A stretch of DNA of 64,000 nucleotides from DDH964 sp963806685. GTDB taxonomy: Bacteria > Desulfobacterota > Desulfuromonadia > Desulfuromonadales > DDH964. The notes beneath the pieces were generated by a model. That model was not told the DNA's origin, did not search any database, and saw only the letters and a program-made list of their open reading frames with translations. The stretch covers positions 1-64,000 of the forward strand of contig CAWDZB010000026.1 of NCBI GenBank assembly GCA_963806685.1, written 5' to 3'. Of the stretch, positions 62,032 to 64,000 are shown one piece after another. How positions within the stretch are numbered: the stretch's first letter is position 1; every line of letters begins with the position of its first letter. A program made the position numbers and the translations under genes.

Positions 62032-63459
62032 ATGCTCACGGCGCTGATTCTCTTCCCGCTCGCCCTGGCCGCTCTGGCGCTGGTCCTGCCGGGGTACCGC
62101 AGTCGCTCCTGGCTGCTGCCACTGGGCGGCGGCCTGCATCTGCTCCTTGCCTGGTGGTGCGTACGCTCGGCACCGGCGGTCCCCGGGCCCTGGCTCGGCC
62201 TCGACCCGCTCTCCAAGCTGGTGCTGCTGGTCACCAGCCTGCTCTTCTTCGGCTGCGCTCTCTATGCGGTTGGTTACCTCGAACTGCGCCGGGACCGCGG
62301 CAATCACATCATGGTCCCCTGCCTGCTGGTTTTCCTGGCGGCAATGACCCTGGCGGTCTGCGCCCGGCACCTGGGCCTACTGTGGATGGCGGTGGAAGCG
62401 ACCACCATCTCCAGCGCCCCGTTGATCTACTTCAACCGCAACCGGTTGTCGATCGAAGCGACCTGGAAGTACCTGTTGCTCTGCTCGGTCGGCATTGCGC
62501 TGGCGATGCTCGGCATGCTGTTCGTCGCCTATGCCGGCCTGGTCGGCGGCCAGGTCCCGGTGAGCCTGCAGTTCGACGACCTGCTTGCCGGGGCCGCCAC
62601 CCTCTCGCGCCCCTGGCTGCATGCCGGCTTCGTCTTCCTGCTGGTCGGCTTCGGCACCAAAATGGGCCTCGCCCCCCTGCACAGCTGGAAGCCGGATGCC
62701 TACGGGGAGGCCCCGGGGATGGTCGGGGCGCTGCTCGCCGGCGGCCTGACCAGCGTCGCCTTCCTGGCGATCCTGCGCGGCGTGCAGCTGATGAACGCCG
62801 CCGGCGACGGGGCCATGGCCCGCCAGGCGTTGCTCGGCATGGGGATTCTCTCGCTGCTGGTCGCCGCGGTCTTCATGGTCCGCCAACCCGACATCAAGCG
62901 CCTGCTTGCCTACTCCTCGGTCGAGCACATGGGGATTCTCGCTATCGGCGTTGGCATCGGCGGCCTGGGAACCTTCGGCGCCATGCTTCACCTGATCAAC
63001 AACGCCCTCACCAAGGGCTGCCTGTTCCTCTCCGCCGGCAACATCCAGCGCGCCTACGCCAGCAAGCGCCTCTCGGAGGTCCACGGCGCCCTGGCCACCC
63101 TGCCGGTCTCCGGGGCGATCTTCCTGGCCGGCTTTCTGGCCGTCACCGGCTCCCCTCCCTTCGGCCCCTTCATGAGCGAGTTCACCATTCTACGCGGGAT
63201 CTTCGGCCACGGACAGCTGGCAATCGGCCTGCTGATGCTGCTGCTGCTGGCGACGGTCTTCATCGGCATGGGGGCGACGGTGCTGACTGCCACTCTCGGC
63301 GAGCCGGTGCAACTCGACACCAGCTTCCAGGACAGTGCCCTGCTGGTCGTCTCGCCGCTGCTCTTCCTGCTGCTGGTCCTGGTGCTGGGTCTCTACCTCC
63401 CCACTTCGCTGCAGACGGCGCTGCACGACGCCGCCGCCCTGCTGGAGGTTAAGCCATGA
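62032..63459 (+). CDS. hyfF: HyfF/NuoN-type antiporter-like subunit
   Basis: 475-residue membrane protein of the proton-translocating family, a third antiporter-like subunit in the operon. KMGLAPLHSWKPDAYGEAPG and RQPDIKRLLAYSSVEHMGIL are typical of HyfF. Ends with a 4-nt overlap into the large-subunit gene. Confidence 0.9.
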   Translation: MLTALILFPLALAALALVLPGYRSRSWLLPLGGGLHLLLAWWCVRSAPAVPGPWLGLDPLSKLVLLVTSLLFFGCALYAVGYLELRRDRGNHIMVPCLLVFLAAMTLAVCARHLGLLWMAVEATTISSAPLIYFNRNRLSIEATWKYLLLCSVGIALAMLGMLFVAYAGLVGGQVPVSLQFDDLLAGAATLSRPWLHAGFVFLLVGFGTKMGLAPLHSWKPDAYGEAPGMVGALLAGGLTSVAFLAILRGVQLMNAAGDGAMARQALLGMGILSLLVAAVFMVRQPDIKRLLAYSSVEHMGILAIGVGIGGLGTFGAMLHLINNALTKGCLFLSAGNIQRAYASKRLSEVHGALATLPVSGAIFLAGFLAVTGSPPFGPFMSEFTILRGIFGHGQLAIGLLMLLLLATVFIGMGATVLTATLGEPVQLDTSFQDSALLVVSPLLFLLLVLVLGLYLPTSLQTALHDAAALLEVKP

Positions 63460-64000
63460 GCCGCTCCCGCCTCTACCGCTTCCGCCACGGCCTGCGGGTG
63501 CCGCTGGCCGAGCTGCCGCTGCTCGACTACGACGACTTCGCCGAGGCGCTACTGGCCGAAGTCGCCGACGACGCCCGTGTCGCCAGCTATTTCGGCCAGC
63601 CGGCGGGCGGCGGCCTGGAGCTGTATGCGATCCTCGCCCACGACTGGCAGGGGGAACTCTCCCTGCTGCGTACCCGGGTCGCCGGAAGCTTCCCCGCCCT
63701 GACTCCGCGCTGTCCGCAGCTCCACCTCTTCGAGCGGGAGCTGGCCGAACAGTTCGGGGTACGCCCGGAGGGGCACCCGTGGCTCAAGCCAGTGCGTTTC
63801 CACCGCCCGTGGCTCGACGCCGCCGACCTCTGGGGGCGCCCCGCGGACCAGCATCCGGTCCCCGGCGACATGGACTTCTACCGGGTCGAAGGGGACGGGG
63901 TGCACGAGGTGGCGGTCGGCCCGGTCCATGCCGGGGTGATCGAGCCGGGACATTTTCGCTTCCAATGCCACGGCGAGGAGGTGCTGCACTTGGAGATCTC
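63456..64000 (+). CDS. hyfG: HyfG-type large subunit, N-terminal part (cut by window edge)
   Basis: 181 residues seen. The N-terminal part resembles the complex I 30-kDa (NuoC) domain (LHLFERELAEQFGVRPEGHP near 102-121), and the start of the 49-kDa-like hydrogenase domain follows (VHEVAVGPVHAGVIEPGHFRF). The Cys pairs that would bind nickel, one soon after this point and one at the far C-terminus, are outside the window. So it cannot be decided whether this is an active hydrogenase or an Ehr-type relative. Confidence 0.85.
   Translation, partial: MSRSRLYRFRHGLRVPLAELPLLDYDDFAEALLAEVADDARVASYFGQPAGGGLELYAILAHDWQGELSLLRTRVAGSFPALTPRCPQLHLFERELAEQFGVRPEGHPWLKPVRFHRPWLDAADLWGRPADQHPVPGDMDFYRVEGDGVHEVAVGPVHAGVIEPGHFRFQCHGEEVLHLEI

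Overview
This 64 kb stretch is GC-rich, densely coding bacterial chromosome. The mix of genes points to the Desulfuromonadia (Geobacter/Desulfuromonas/Pelobacter relatives). It carries multihaem c-type cytochrome complexes of two different quinol-oxidase designs, a cytosolic NAD(P)-linked [NiFe] hydrogenase, a membrane hydrogenase-4-like complex, an acetate/solute symporter cassette and separated ackA and pta genes. The assignment is an inference from gene content; no phylogeny was run.

Layout. 1-2500 is the 5' part of an rRNA operon read on the minus strand (16S, tRNA-Ile, tRNA-Ala, start of 23S) with two tandem promoters at 2632-2766. 2890-13410 is a minus-strand housekeeping block: smc, a roadblock protein, ftsY, zapB, zapA, a non-coding interval, 5-formyl-THF cyclo-ligase, rny, ymdB and tyrS. 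13571-18971 holds a pseudouridine synthase, a giant AsmA-like protein, menG/ubiE and a Nudix hydrolase. 19275-23581 is a sodium:solute symporter cassette with its small subunit and a cNMP/CBS/DUF294 sensor protein. 23654-27426 is a four-subunit group 3b-type [NiFe] hydrogenase. 27600-29052 has a rhomboid protease, a lone CHC2 zinc finger and tRNA-Arg(CCG).

29354-37582 holds two convergent respiratory operons: an alternative-complex-III-like set (pentahaem cytochrome, molybdopterin-fold subunit, Fe-S subunit, NrfD, ActD, monohaem cytochrome) against a Rieske / cytochrome b / pentahaem cytochrome bc-type complex. Both would oxidise menaquinol made with help from menG. 37700-43766 carries gshB, a DUF1573 protein, hpt, a DUF3426 protein, tatA, a small ferredoxin and ackA. 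43865-46979 has a KAS III-like enzyme, pta and tonB. 47008-53984 is a one-carbon operon on the minus strand (folD, metV, metF, gcvT, gcvH, gcvPA, gcvPB) that links CO2/formyl-level C1 units, methyl-THF and glycine. 54089-55619 has a lipoprotein aminopeptidase and an FmdB-type protein. 55820 to the right edge is the start of a Hyf/Ehr-type membrane complex operon led by an HTH-EIIA fusion.

The least expected structure is a set of intergenic heptamer arrays. Five spacers hold 7-nt tandem units, three of a GGTNACG type and two of a TTGARTT type, and most are arranged as two inverted arms that fill the whole gap between genes. Other points worth a look are palindromes over the promoters of folD, ackA and the act operon, a terminator-like hairpin between 16S and tRNA-Ile, and the phosphotransfer-domain regulator translationally coupled to the membrane complex.
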